Shown here one piece after another: positions 18,901 to 28,256 of a stretch of 64,000 nt of DNA. The position numbers were made by a program, and so were the translations under genes. The stretch lies in the NCBI GenBank assembly GCA_017960525.1, contig JAGCZA010000107.1, positions 1-64,000 on the forward strand, given 5' to 3'. The notes under the pieces are model-generated. The model was not told where the DNA came from and ran no database searches. It saw only the letters and a program-made list of their open reading frames with translations. Positions within the stretch are counted from its first letter, which is position 1; the number at the start of each line of letters is the position of its first letter. The stretch is from Prevotella sp. (GTDB lineage Bacteria > Bacteroidota > Bacteroidia > Bacteroidales > Bacteroidaceae).

Positions 18901-21900
18901 TCTCCACGCCATCGACGGTGTAACTCCATGAGTAGGTGGCATTGTCGGTGCCAACCTTCACGGCAGCATAGTCAATCTGCGTAGGCTGGAAGGTAACGCC
19001 CTTGGCGGCCTTCACACGATACTCAATCATCACGCCCTCAACGTTTCCAGCATTGCTGTTCTTAGGCGTGTAGTGTACCATCTCGGTATCAAAGTATGTG
19101 GCAGAAGAGATGGTCAGGTCGCCGCCAGCGCTGACAGAAGCACTGCTGATGGCACCGGCAATATCTTCGCTGATGACAGGCTGCTGCTCGTCGCCAACAG
19201 GCCAGTTGATGGTTCCAGCCACGTTGTCGAAACTGCCACCTTGCTGCTGTTGCTCCACCTTGGGCAGCACGACCTGGATGTAACGATAGTAACTGCCGTC
19301 GCCAATCACCACGTCGACGCTCTCGGCAGCACCGCCAATGGTGTAACTGATGGTCTTGCCCTGCGTGTAGTCGCTCTGGCCGTCGATGGTGGTGGTGGTA
19401 ATATCACCGTAAGCCTCCATTGAGATGACAGCACCCTTGGATGAAGGCACGTGGAAGGTGGTGCCCTGGTTCAACTGTGCCCAGTCGGTCCAGTTGCCGT
19501 TGGCGAACTTGCCAGGAGCGGTGCTGAAGGGCAGTGCCACGTCGATGGTCTTGTCTGCCACGGTAGCCTGAGCCACCCATACGAGGTTGTCCTTATTCTC
19601 CCAAGCCACAGCGGGAGCACCGGCATCGCGGCGGAAGTTCCACTTCACGGTGACGGCCTCAGTACGGTCGGCCAGCGTAACCTCGTTCTGAGTGAAGACG
19701 GGGAAGAAGGTGACGCTCTCTGCGTCGGGAGCGGTGATGGTCTCACCAGGAGCATACACAGCACCCTCGGCAGCCCAGCCCGTCAGGGTGAAGCCTTCCT
19801 TGTAGAGGGTGAAGTTCTTCGGCAGGGTGTACTGCTTGCCAATGGCGACAATCTCAGCCTCGGGGCCAATGCCCTCGGCACCGCTGTTGGCAACGTCGAA
19901 GATGAACTTCACGTCGTTAGGAATCTGCTCGGGGCTTACGGCCTCGACAGCGAAGTACGGAACGTATGCACCACCGCTGATGGTGAGCGTGGTGGCCACG
20001 TCCTGCTTGTAGAAGCAAGAGATTATGTTGTCTTTCTTGTTCTGGTGATAGCAGGCACCTGTGTTGGTGTTCATCGTAGCCACAGTCTCGCCCTCGGCAT
20101 TCTTCACGGTGACGTCGCCGCCCCATGCGCAGGTGCCGAAGGTAATCTTCACAGTACCCTCGACCTTGACGGTAGCCGAGAAGTTAGAGATACCGTGCTC
20201 GTTGCTGTGGTACTTTCCGCTGATGATGGCGTTAGCGGTCTCGTCGTCGGCAGCCACGCGGGTGAACGTGCCGTCCTCGTTCATCTTCAGGCCAGCAGTA
20301 GCACCATTAGCGTCAGCCTCGGTGAAGAAGCTCTGGTCGGTGAAGTCGGCCTTGATGTCGACGAAGCCAGCCTCTTCCTGTGTAGGCACGGGATAGACGG
20401 CCTTCACGTAGCGGAAGTATGAGCCGTCGCCAATGACGATGTCGATGGTCTCGCCGCTACCCTCGTAGGTGTATGTCACTACATTGCCCTCGGTGGTATA
20501 GTCGGTAGAGCCAGCGATGGTGGTGGTCGTCGTTGCACTGTAACTCTCTATCGATACGGTCATGCCCTTGTAGGCTGGAATGGTGAGCTTGGTACCGCCA
20601 TTCATCTGACACCAGTCTTGCCAGTTGCCGTTGGCAATCTTGCCACCGTTGTTGGTGTCGAAGCTCATCTTGTTGTCATAGGCAATGCCGTTGATGATGC
20701 CCTGAGCGACATAGATGCCGGTCTTGTTCTGATAGTTCAGCACGGGTGCGCCGTTCTTCTGCTGGAAGTCCCAGATGACAACAGTAGGCTCTGTAATCTC
20801 TCCAGTCAGAGTATTCTCGGTGAACACCGGGGTGAGGGTCATATCTTCGTTTACTGTCACTTCGTCGCCAGCCTTGTACAGGTTGCTCTGAGCGTCGGTC
20901 CAGGCTGTCAGAGTCCATCCATCCTTGTAGAGTGTACGGTTGGCGGGGATGGTAATCTTTGAGCCAATCTCTGCGGTAATCTCTGCGGGAGCCACACCCT
21001 CGCACTCCACATTGGCAATGTCGAAGGTCACCTTTGCATCGTTGGGGATGTCAGCGGGATCGACAGCTTCCACTGCAAAGTAAGGCACGTAACTACCACC
21101 GGCGATGGTCAGCATGGTGGCCTCGCCCTTGTAGTAGGCCGATACGATGTTGTCCTTCTTGTTCTGGTGGTAGCAGGCACCGGTGTTGGTGGTAAAGGTC
21201 GGAACAACCTCTGCACCCGTCTCATCCTTCACGGTGACGTTGCCACCCCATGCGCAGGTGCCGAAGGAAATCTTCACGGAACCTTCCACCTTGACGGTAG
21301 CCGAGAAGTTCGAGATGCCGTGCTCGTTGCTGTGATACTTTCCGCTGATGACAGCGTTGGCAGTCACGTCGTCGGCAGCCACACGGGTGAACGTGCCGTC
21401 GGCATTCATCTTCAGACCAGCGGTGGCACCGTTAGCATCGTTCTCGGTGAAGAAGCTCTGGTCGGTGAAGTCGGCCTTGATGTCGGCCCATGCCCAGACG
21501 GGTTCGGGAGTCTCTGCCTCCTTCACGGTCAGCGTGTAGCTGGCCTCGGCTTCCTTATAGGTTTGGGAGGCAATGGCCTCGGCGGTGATGGTTACGGTGC
21601 CGGGGGCTACCAGAGTCACATCGCCCTCGTATGACACTGTTGCCACGCTGGCGTCAGAACTCCTGTAGGAAATCATTCCGTCGTAACCGTCAGGCTTGCC
21701 GCTCAGCTCGGGTTCCTCGAAGTCCTCTCCCATGGTGGCCTCGTAGTTCTCCTGCGGGAACGAGAGGGTGAGGTCAAGACGATTGTCGACTGGCTGTTCA
21801 CCAGTAGCCTCGAAGCTGGCAAGATAGAGTTGGTAGGTCGTGGTCTCGCCCTTGACATAGACAGAGCCTACGCCAGTAAGGGTATAAGCCTTGCCGTCGG

Positions 21901-23242
21901 TAAGTCCCTCAGTACTGATGTTCCAGTTGTTGTAAACAGCGAATTCCTTGTCATCCACCTTGAAAACCAGGTTCTTTCCGTTTCCAAAACCTACGAACAC
22001 AGCGTTCTCAATAGTGACGGGAACGTTGATGTTGTCTGCAAGAGCGTCTGGAACGATGGTAGTCCAAGCCACTTCATTGCCTGTTGAGGTGACTTGTGTG
22101 CTGATGTTGTCAGCAGAGAGTGCCATTTCCGGCAGTCCGTTGTAAGTGTAGAGCTGTCCGGTAACAGAGCCTGTAATCTTCTCGCCTGCGTTCAAGCCGA
22201 GGTTAGCACCGTAGAACAGGAAGCCGTCCTGGCCGTCGCTGACGTAGGTGTTGTTGCCCTGGACGTAGGTCACGAGCAGGTCGGTGAACTGATAGGTGAC
22301 AGTTGTCTTGGTAGCTGTGATGTCCTGCAGCATAGCTGCAATCGTGGTGTAGGGAGCCGGTGTTACGGTCAGCGTGAAGCTGGCACTGCTGCCCTTGAAA
22401 TTGTTGTCGCCGGCAAACTCGGCCTTGATGGTCGTGGTGCCGACCGTCAGCAAGTTGATAATGTCGGCACCATCGGCGATGGTGGCCACCTCCTCGTTGC
22501 TGCTGGTCCATGTCACTGTGGCGTTCTCCACAGGAGCACCGTCAACGCCTGCGACAGTTGCTGTAGGCAGATTGATTGTTCCGCCTACTACACCGGTTGA
22601 GGGATGTTCGCCCAGCGTAACGACCGATGCTGCACGGGTGTCGACCTCGCCGCCTTTGCTGGTGAGTTTCACCTCACGGATAAAGAGACGGTGACCAGAT
22701 ATGGTGATGGTCACGTTGCCAGTAGCATCCTTCAGGTCGAAGTAGTAGGCATTGTAGCCACTGCTGGCCTGGCCATCGGTGCCATTGGTCACTTTGATAG
22801 CAGTAGCGTCAAGGGACGTCAAGTTACTGTCGTAGGCCTTGTCAAGGGTTGCACCATCGACAGACACGGCCATCATATTGGTGCCAGTGCCCCAGCCTGC
22901 GGCGATAACCATCAGTTCGCCGTCGCCAGTCATGCTAAGGGCGTTGGTAACCATCTTACCGTCGGCTTTGCCGGTGCCGAGTTTCACACAGACCATGCCC
23001 TGATAGACTTTTTCCAGCGTCTGCCAGCCCTCACGCTCAGAGAGAGCCTTGCCGGCAGCACTGCCTGTGTACAGTGTGTAGCCTCCTTGATTCTCGTCCG
23101 CCATATCGCTGAACGTGTCATCGAAGACTACATTCTCTTCATTGACTTGCATCACCGTATGGACAGCAGCCCAGGAGAAGCCTCCAAAGAGCACAGCCAA
23201 CAGCATAGCGAAGCCAAGTTTCGAAAGTTTGTTGTACTTCAT
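15941..23242 (-). CDS. Giant secreted pectin methylesterase with Ig-like and repeated modules
   Basis: A 2433-aa protein with a signal peptide (to about residue 27). The N-terminal two-thirds hold bacterial Ig-like domains (Big_2 type, SVATVSYEGDVTLVAPGTVTI), two copies of a roughly 365-aa composite module (about 585-951 and 961-1326), and InlB-like repeats near 1530-1620. A Big_5-type domain sits at about 1870-1970. The catalytic CE8 domain spans about 1977-2310, with GYQDTW, GRTDYMCGKGDAFF (the GxVDFIFG region) and LGRPWG. The last 45 residues (YNLGGVRV...GLYIINGKKVVVK) resemble the C-terminal sorting tail common in Prevotella surface proteins. It would de-esterify homogalacturonan outside the cell. 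It follows the PL11 gene by 34 bp in one operon. Confidence 0.85.
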   Translation of the reverse strand: MKYNKLSKLGFAMLLAVLFGGFSWAAVHTVMQVNEENVVFDDTFSDMADENQGGYTLYTGSAAGKALSEREGWQTLEKVYQGMVCVKLGTGKADGKMVTNALSMTGDGELMVIAAGWGTGTNMMAVSVDGATLDKAYDSNLTSLDATAIKVTNGTDGQASSGYNAYYFDLKDATGNVTITISGHRLFIREVKLTSKGGEVDTRAASVVTLGEHPSTGVVGGTINLPTATVAGVDGAPVENATVTWTSSNEEVATIADGADIINLLTVGTTTIKAEFAGDNNFKGSSASFTLTVTPAPYTTIAAMLQDITATKTTVTYQFTDLLVTYVQGNNTYVSDGQDGFLFYGANLGLNAGEKITGSVTGQLYTYNGLPEMALSADNISTQVTSTGNEVAWTTIVPDALADNINVPVTIENAVFVGFGNGKNLVFKVDDKEFAVYNNWNISTEGLTDGKAYTLTGVGSVYVKGETTTYQLYLASFEATGEQPVDNRLDLTLSFPQENYEATMGEDFEEPELSGKPDGYDGMISYRSSDASVATVSYEGDVTLVAPGTVTITAEAIASQTYKEAEASYTLTVKEAETPEPVWAWADIKADFTDQSFFTENDANGATAGLKMNADGTFTRVAADDVTANAVISGKYHSNEHGISNFSATVKVEGSVKISFGTCAWGGNVTVKDETGAEVVPTFTTNTGACYHQNKKDNIVSAYYKGEATMLTIAGGSYVPYFAVEAVDPADIPNDAKVTFDIANVECEGVAPAEITAEIGSKITIPANRTLYKDGWTLTAWTDAQSNLYKAGDEVTVNEDMTLTPVFTENTLTGEITEPTVVIWDFQQKNGAPVLNYQNKTGIYVAQGIINGIAYDNKMSFDTNNGGKIANGNWQDWCQMNGGTKLTIPAYKGMTVSIESYSATTTTTIAGSTDYTTEGNVVTYTYEGSGETIDIVIGDGSYFRYVKAVYPVPTQEEAGFVDIKADFTDQSFFTEADANGATAGLKMNEDGTFTRVAADDETANAIISGKYHSNEHGISNFSATVKVEGTVKITFGTCAWGGDVTVKNAEGETVATMNTNTGACYHQNKKDNIISCFYKQDVATTLTISGGAYVPYFAVEAVSPEQIPNDVKFIFDVANSGAEGIGPEAEIVAIGKQYTLPKNFTLYKEGFTLTGWAAEGAVYAPGETITAPDAESVTFFPVFTQNEVTLADRTEAVTVKWNFRRDAGAPAVAWENKDNLVWVAQATVADKTIDVALPFSTAPGKFANGNWTDWAQLNQGTTFHVPSSKGAVISMEAYGDITTTTIDGQSDYTQGKTISYTIGGAAESVDVVIGDGSYYRYIQVVLPKVEQQQQGGSFDNVAGTINWPVGDEQQPVISEDIAGAISSASVSAGGDLTISSATYFDTEMVHYTPKNSNAGNVEGVMIEYRVKAAKGVTFQPTQIDYAAVKVGTDNATYSWSYTVDGVESTITQIDPKPNLLRNNGSNSVENGGTAKLMHTETFAGVSPCEEFTFRFYISACANNKNICIGNVTISGIVNGEAVSVNMYELATVVAPEGAGSINVYPVSDQYEEGSEVTLTATDNFGYDFVNWTNAAGEEVSTEAKFKYTVNSDETLTANFVAVETYELALTIDGTNDYMVTISPEPTMVDGKMMYEDGTAVQLNANQYEGLVTFTNWSDGETNSSKIVSMTEDIQLTAMYAQADIIAGWDFYTAGGNGRKADFYAQDNDGDALNLVNTETGETSGWLDKSWLGAGGYESFKGAAVNWRTGSGNGDVGHWHWQTKINAEAFTDINVQFQMLYNYNAYQTYNAEYSLDGENWTKFGSITMTGTKQVVQFNEQMPAEANNQAELYIRMLADKTSNVDGAASANDGNTLAMFFITGTPKLVDDGKAPELVSTVPADGATGVSASGKIVLTFDERVKTADEFVPTATLGNQTLTPAVSGKTVTFEYKGLEYGTEYTFTLPGNSIADLTNNFVEADITLNFTTMERPSIEKKLYDYVVENVEDLLAAISAAQARSDKNTRYRIFVKDGNYTIPLKENNMVAKAEGYEVPECITFINTQNLSLIGESRDGVVITNGIDPENLFNGQYGKTSKYDGIGNSDVFQISGSDYYFQDLTIESGMADATGRDLAVQDKATRTIYKNTGLRGYQDTWTSNNDNGLYYFEGGYVRGRTDYMCGKGDAFFNGVELRQIAGGYAAVPSKSIKYGFTYKDCVINGEPATVNYATGETRTAAQVDGNYTLGRPWGQGTPVALFIDTKMNVVPSAIGWNEMSGGFPKRFAEYNSMTSTGSVIDLSGRKKVFGDGHENNPVLTAEEALEAGNLHNMFGEWDPTLATEQAPTPSDVELNKTSKKLTWTNSNYALLYAIVKDGKVVDFTLEASYEVDDAEATWAVRAANEMGGLGEAAEASIATGISEIANGEQTVPESIYNLGGVRVQKAQRGLYIINGKKVVVK
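19265..21486 (-). repeat. Tandem duplication of a 1.1-kb composite module in the pectinesterase gene
   Basis: Copy 1 (about 20390-21486) and copy 2 (about 19265-20359) each encode an IKADFTDQSFFTE... module, an InlB-like segment and a W-[DN]-F-...-VIGDGSY module. The first halves are nearly identical in protein; the second halves have diverged. Boundaries are by eye. Confidence 0.75.
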
Positions 23243-23276
23243 ACTGTTTTGTTTTTAGTTAATAATAAGAGTAGTT

Positions 23277-26200
23277 TTAATGGATAGTTTCTGCTAATTT
23301 TCTGCTGTTCGCCGCCATAATGGAGAGGACGGTGGCGATGTCGGCCACATCGACTTGGCCGTCTTTGTTCACATCGGCGACAGCGAGGGAGATGGTCGAA
23401 GTTCCGGCCATAAAGGAGATAATGGCAGCAATGTCGGCCACGTCAACAGCATTGTCATTGTTAACGTCGCCCTCTATGCCAACGCTCTTGACGAAGAGCA
23501 GGCCCTCACTGAGTCGGCTGGTATCCCAGTCGACGCCTCCTTGGAAGTCGAAGGTGGGCGTGCCTGTGAATTTGTTGGCCTTGAAGATGCGGATGCTGTC
23601 GCCCACTTGCAGCTTGCTGCTCTTGCTGATGAGTATGCGCAGCGTGCCGTTCATGGTGAACGTTGAGATGCCGTCCAGGCTGGTGCATCCGTTGGCAGTA
23701 GCAGTGGCGCAACCGGCGGCATTGATTTGCAGCGTGCCTTTATTGCTGATGGTCACGGTTTTATTGTTGAACACGATGGAGCCGGTGGTGCTCGTCTCTA
23801 AAAGTCCGGGCCTCAGGGTTCCGTCGATGGTGACGCTCTGGTTGTTCAGTGGATTAGAGGCGCTGCTTGTGCCCGACAGCGTTGTACCCTCGTTCACGAT
23901 GAGCCGACCAGTACCCAGTAACGATGTGGAGTTCACGGCCAGCTCACCTTCGCTGACGGTGGTGGTGCCGGTATTGGTGTTTTTCCCGCTCCACGTCACT
24001 TTTCCTTCGCCCACTTTCACCAAGTTGGCGTTTGAGGTGACTCTTGCGGTAGTGACCCAGCTGTCGTCGTTGCCCACCTGCCATGTGTTGGCTCCCACGC
24101 TGGCACCATTGCTGAAGGTGCAACTGCCTCCCAAAGCGCCAGAACCAGTGACCTTGCCCACGTGGAAGGTCCTGCCCGAGTTCTGCACCTCCACATTGTC
24201 GGCCAGGTTCATCGTGCCCTTGGGCATACCGGTCGAGGTGTTGAGCGTGAAGCGCAGCACGGCGGGGTCGTCGAGGCTCGACGAGGGCTTGAGTGTGCCT
24301 TCAAAGTCGCTGAAGTCGCACTCCACCGGCGTGCGTGTGGCGTAGTAGTTGGTGCCTTTCTCGGTGACGCAGAGGGCATTGAGCGTGCCCTGGCCTGTCA
24401 CCTTGTTCTTATAGGTGGAGCGGTTGGCCATATACCAGGTGCCGGTCTTACCCTTCGCCACGTAGATGGCGTAGCTGGTGCTGGTGTTCTCGCGCAGGGT
24501 GCCGCCCTGGAACTCCACAGTCTTGGCGGGTACGTTGGCATTGATGCACTGGACGGTGCCGGCAGAGACAATCATTCGTGTGAGCGAACCATTGCTCACG
24601 TTGAGTTTCATCCATCCGTTGCCCTTTTTGGTCATCACGGTGCCGCTCATGGCACGGGCAGAGATAAAGTCGGCAGTGTTGTTGATGACGCCGCCCTCTT
24701 CACCGTCGAAGCGGATGGCCGAGCCGTTGGTCACAGCCGCAGTGGTCTGCAGCACGCCGCCATTCTCGATGACGAACTTGCTGGCCGTTGTGGTCACACC
24801 TCCCAGATTACCCTTGGCCTGATTGGCGTTGGCCAGCGACGAGACCTTGACGGTGCCGCCGCTGATGCGATTGCCGCCGGTGTAGGTGTTGTCGTTGCTG
24901 ACGGTCAGGGTGCCCTTGCCGCGCTTCACCAACTTGGTGTTGCCGATCAGCGAGCCATTGCCCTTGAAGGTATATGCCTTGGTGTTATCCACGATGACGC
25001 TGTCAGCCTCTATCTCGCCATTGATGTCGACGGTGAACTGACTGGCCGCGTCGGTGAAGATAGCGTTGTCGCCGGTGACGAAAGCAGTCTCCGCGCTGTC
25101 ACTGTCGGTGAAGTTGAGGCTGCCGCCCAAATCCCAGGTGTTGCCGTTGGTTCCGCTCCACAGGATATTTGTCGACTCGCGCATTGCCTCGACGATGAGA
25201 TACAGTTTACCCTCATCAATGTCGATAGAGCACTTCATCTTCGTGCCCAGGCCTTCCAGGCGTATCTTGCCCAGGTCGCCCTCGGTGGATTGTACCGTTC
25301 CGATCAGATAGCGTCCTTCTGTCGGGTCGCTGCTGCCGTGGTTCACAAACTCGAAGACTGGTGTCAGGTATTGCGGGCCGTACTCCCAGTTCTTGGTCTC
25401 AATGGTAATCAACTTTGTCTTGATTTGGTCAGCAGAAAGGTCGCTGGAGATGTCGAAGACGACACGCGAGCCGAAGCCCAGGTTGAGCGTGTCGATGGTC
25501 ACCGTGCAGGGTTTGCTCTGCTCGTCGCCGCCAATCTTCAGTTGTGCGGCATAGTCCATCTTGATGGAGCGGAACTGTCCGCCTTCGCTTTCCAGCGTGG
25601 CGAAACGATTGAGCCAGAGCGACGTGTTGAGCATCGTGCCATTGAAACTGACGGTGCCGGCCCAAATGTCGGTGTTGCCCGTATGTTTGAAGGCTGTGGT
25701 GGGCAGGTTGAGCCTGCCGTCGCCCTGCTTCACCAAGCGTGCCGAGCCGGCAAGACCGCCGCCACTGACATTACAGGTGTAATAAGTGTAGTTGATTTTC
25801 GGATTGCCGGTGGTAATGGTGCTATTGGTACCCTGCACCCACGACGGCACATTGAACGTTGCCACCCAGGGCTGTGCGCCGTCGGTAATGGAGATTTGCG
25901 TGTCGGCATAGTCGCAGACGATGACGTGCTTGCCGTTATGCTGAGTGCCAATGGTTCCGCCGTTGGCTATCTCCGTGCGGCCAGTCATCGTGAATGGCGG
26001 CGGAGCCACGGTGATGCCTTCCAGTTCGCCCAGGAAGTAACTGCAATGGGGCGGCTGGTTGTAGCCCATCGACTCCCACACCATACCCTGACGATACTGG
26101 TGGTCGTGCCAGAGGGTGTAGTTGCGGTAGTTGGTCTTTATATTAGTAGTGTACACACGCACATATTTATTATCCGTGGTGCGGACAATGATTTCCTCGC

Positions 26201-27851
26201 GCCAGTCGCCCAGCACGTCGCCCACAGCCGAAGGCGTGTTCTTCGTCCAGTTGCAGTTGGCCGTGCCGTCGGCGGTGAAGATGGCGCTGCCGTCGGCCTT
26301 GAACACGCGGGCGGCACCCTCACGCGAACTGGCCCCGTCGAGGCCCTCTTCCAAGAGGTCGCCGTCCCAGTAGATGCGCCAGTTGTTGGTGAAACCGCCA
26401 GGACCGCCAGCGATAATCTTGTCGGCTACGCACGATACGGTGCCCGACTGGCTTGAGTGGCCGATGGCACCAGGATAATCATTGGAGAAGTTGCCGCAGA
26501 GGGCGCGGCCGTCATCGCCCGTGGACTGCAGACGATAGTAGATTTTCGATGTGGTGGCGTCGCGGTAGTTCATAGCCGGCTCGTCCTCGTTGCAGGCAAA
26601 GATTTCCTGTCCGTGGCGGTAGGGGTCGAAGTCGCTGCAATGTTGTGCGTCGCCGTGACCCAGGCCTGTGGTGGAGAGGCCCTTGCCGTTGTCGTCGATG
26701 ACCATCGAGCCGAAGCAGATTTCATCGCGACCATCCCAGTCCACGTCGGCAATGCCGTAGTTATGATAGCCGTTGCCATACCAGGGGCTGCCCCATCCCT
26801 CATTGTTGCTCCACTCCCAATAGAGTGTCAGTTGGTGGGTCTGCGGATTCACCGAGAAGGCTTTCATGTGGTGCTTTGTATAGCAGCCTCGGCCTAAGAA
26901 GATATAGGCATTGCGCCCGTCCAGGAAAGGCGCACCGAAGTAGTGCTTCGTCGAGCGGTGGCCATAGCCGTCGCCCCAGTCGTCGGCTGTGCCACGAGGC
27001 AGGGGATAGGTCATCCACAAGGCACCGTTACTGCCGATGGCGTAAGGCTTGCCTGTGGAACCTTCCATATAGAGCAGATATTCGGCACCAGTATTGGTAT
27101 AAGTCATATTAGCCGTCTGGAGCACGGTATTACGGGTGTTCACGTTCATCTTGCCGATGTTGGTCACTGTACCGTCAGCGTGGTGGATAATCATATTGTC
27201 GGCACCGCGCATCAGCACCTCGGCCTTGCCGTCTCCATCCCAGTCGTAGCCCACGGCATCATACTGTTCGTCGGGGCCGCTGACCATATTCGGACCCAGG
27301 TCGATGTACCACAGGCGCTCGCCGTTCAGTTTGTAGCAGTCGAGCACGTTGTAGGCCGAGTCGTTGGCCACCGATGAACCGTCGGGCGTGTAGTTGCGCT
27401 TCAGTATGAACTCACTGACACCGTCACCGTCGAGGTCGGCCAGGGCGATGTCATTAATATCATAACTGTTGGTGATGTCGGTGCCACGGCGCGAGTAGAG
27501 TTTGCCAACAGCAAACTGGATGTACTGGTTGCCCAGCCGCGCCACCTCGGCACATTTCGCCTGCTCCACGCCGCGCACCACGGCTGCCACCTGGTATTTG
27601 GCGCCAGAACGGCCGGCCGAGTCGTAGTAGTTCGACACCTTCAGCGGCTCCTGGTTCACCTTGGTACCGTTGCGGTAAAGGTTATACTCCGTGTCGTAGT
27701 ATTCCTCACCAAAGATGCGCCAACTGACGAAGGTGCCTGAGCCGGAAGGCACGGCCACCAGTCCGCGGTCCAAAATGTCGGTTGTACGCTGGGCAAAGCC
27801 GATGGCTACGCATGCCGTAAGAAACAGTGCGAGTAATGATAGTCGTTTCAT
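23277..27851 (-). CDS. PL11 rhamnogalacturonan lyase with autotransporter-like repeats and dockerin-like tail
   Basis: A 1524-aa protein with signal peptide (cleavage near GFAQ, residue 20). Residues 21-620 match polysaccharide lyase family 11: DRGLVAVPSGSGTFVSWR, DIALADLDGDGVSEFILKR, YDAVGYDWDGDGKAEVLMRG and other calcium-binding DxDGDG loops of the eight-bladed propeller. It cleaves the rhamnogalacturonan I backbone. A lectin-like region follows, then autotransporter-type passenger repeats (TYTGGNRISGGTVKV) at about 950-1350. The end carries two EF-hand loops (GDVNNDNAVDVADI, ADVNKDGQVDVADI), a complete type I dockerin-like pair. First gene of the pectin operon. Confidence 0.9.
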   Translation of the reverse strand: MKRLSLLALFLTACVAIGFAQRTTDILDRGLVAVPSGSGTFVSWRIFGEEYYDTEYNLYRNGTKVNQEPLKVSNYYDSAGRSGAKYQVAAVVRGVEQAKCAEVARLGNQYIQFAVGKLYSRRGTDITNSYDINDIALADLDGDGVSEFILKRNYTPDGSSVANDSAYNVLDCYKLNGERLWYIDLGPNMVSGPDEQYDAVGYDWDGDGKAEVLMRGADNMIIHHADGTVTNIGKMNVNTRNTVLQTANMTYTNTGAEYLLYMEGSTGKPYAIGSNGALWMTYPLPRGTADDWGDGYGHRSTKHYFGAPFLDGRNAYIFLGRGCYTKHHMKAFSVNPQTHQLTLYWEWSNNEGWGSPWYGNGYHNYGIADVDWDGRDEICFGSMVIDDNGKGLSTTGLGHGDAQHCSDFDPYRHGQEIFACNEDEPAMNYRDATTSKIYYRLQSTGDDGRALCGNFSNDYPGAIGHSSQSGTVSCVADKIIAGGPGGFTNNWRIYWDGDLLEEGLDGASSREGAARVFKADGSAIFTADGTANCNWTKNTPSAVGDVLGDWREEIIVRTTDNKYVRVYTTNIKTNYRNYTLWHDHQYRQGMVWESMGYNQPPHCSYFLGELEGITVAPPPFTMTGRTEIANGGTIGTQHNGKHVIVCDYADTQISITDGAQPWVATFNVPSWVQGTNSTITTGNPKINYTYYTCNVSGGGLAGSARLVKQGDGRLNLPTTAFKHTGNTDIWAGTVSFNGTMLNTSLWLNRFATLESEGGQFRSIKMDYAAQLKIGGDEQSKPCTVTIDTLNLGFGSRVVFDISSDLSADQIKTKLITIETKNWEYGPQYLTPVFEFVNHGSSDPTEGRYLIGTVQSTEGDLGKIRLEGLGTKMKCSIDIDEGKLYLIVEAMRESTNILWSGTNGNTWDLGGSLNFTDSDSAETAFVTGDNAIFTDAASQFTVDINGEIEADSVIVDNTKAYTFKGNGSLIGNTKLVKRGKGTLTVSNDNTYTGGNRISGGTVKVSSLANANQAKGNLGGVTTTASKFVIENGGVLQTTAAVTNGSAIRFDGEEGGVINNTADFISARAMSGTVMTKKGNGWMKLNVSNGSLTRMIVSAGTVQCINANVPAKTVEFQGGTLRENTSTSYAIYVAKGKTGTWYMANRSTYKNKVTGQGTLNALCVTEKGTNYYATRTPVECDFSDFEGTLKPSSSLDDPAVLRFTLNTSTGMPKGTMNLADNVEVQNSGRTFHVGKVTGSGALGGSCTFSNGASVGANTWQVGNDDSWVTTARVTSNANLVKVGEGKVTWSGKNTNTGTTTVSEGELAVNSTSLLGTGRLIVNEGTTLSGTSSASNPLNNQSVTIDGTLRPGLLETSTTGSIVFNNKTVTISNKGTLQINAAGCATATANGCTSLDGISTFTMNGTLRILISKSSKLQVGDSIRIFKANKFTGTPTFDFQGGVDWDTSRLSEGLLFVKSVGIEGDVNNDNAVDVADIAAIISFMAGTSTISLAVADVNKDGQVDVADIATVLSIMAANSRKLAETIH

Positions 27852-27901
27852 TGTGTCTTAGTTTTGTTTTTTAGTTAGAATATGGTTTTCAAAATCGACG
27901 G

Positions 27902-27933
27902 CAAAGTTACGGATTTTATTTCAAACCAGCAAA
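27902..27933 (-). promoter_or_regulatory. Promoter of the pectin operon
   Basis: On the - strand: TTTG (27930-27933), 20-nt spacer, TAACTTTG (27902-27909), about 50 bp before the PL11 start. No binding site for a hybrid two-component or ECF regulator could be recognised. Confidence 0.75.
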
Positions 27934-27962
27934 AAAAAAACACTTTTTTCTTACACGTCTGA

Positions 27963-28019
27963 GTTTGGTTCGTCCAAAGTGGGAGTTTGGTTCGTCCAAA
28001 CTTTTGGTTTGGTTCGTCC
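27963..28019 (+). repeat. Three tttggttcgtcc units in a 22-bp period
   Basis: Units begin at 27963, 27985 and 28007, again exactly 22 bp apart; the third is incomplete (ends ggttcgtcct). The unit is the same as the first type in the array at 3322. The array separates the pectin operon promoter from the T6SS leader. Confidence 0.88.
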
Positions 28020-28212
28020 TGATTTATGGGTGCAGGGGGGATTCTCCGCGAAGTATGGCATCATCTTGGATAGGGCATGTGTAGTGCTGGGTAAAACGAG
28101 CGATAGGATTCCTTCTAATAATAACATAACACAACATTTTTGCCGTCAAATTGACCATTTCTCTGCTATTTTGACCCCAAAATAAAGAATTTTCGTCTCT
28201 TTTAGCAACTTT

Positions 28213-28256
28213 TTTGATTTTAAGTGATTCCGTTTCATAAATTTTTTGTAACTTTA
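28213..28256 (+). promoter_or_regulatory. Candidate T6SS operon promoter
   Basis: Two overlapping readings: TTTG at 28213-28216 with TAAATTTT at 28238-28245 (21-nt spacer), or a -7 element TAACTTTA at 28249-28256 with no good -33. Each misses the final G of TAnnTTTG. Confidence 0.4.

Noticed and set aside
17885-18931. Long + strand frames (up to 764 codons) inside the pectin genes
   Set aside because: Low-complexity Val/Gly/His-rich shadows of the - strand genes, with no start context or family features.
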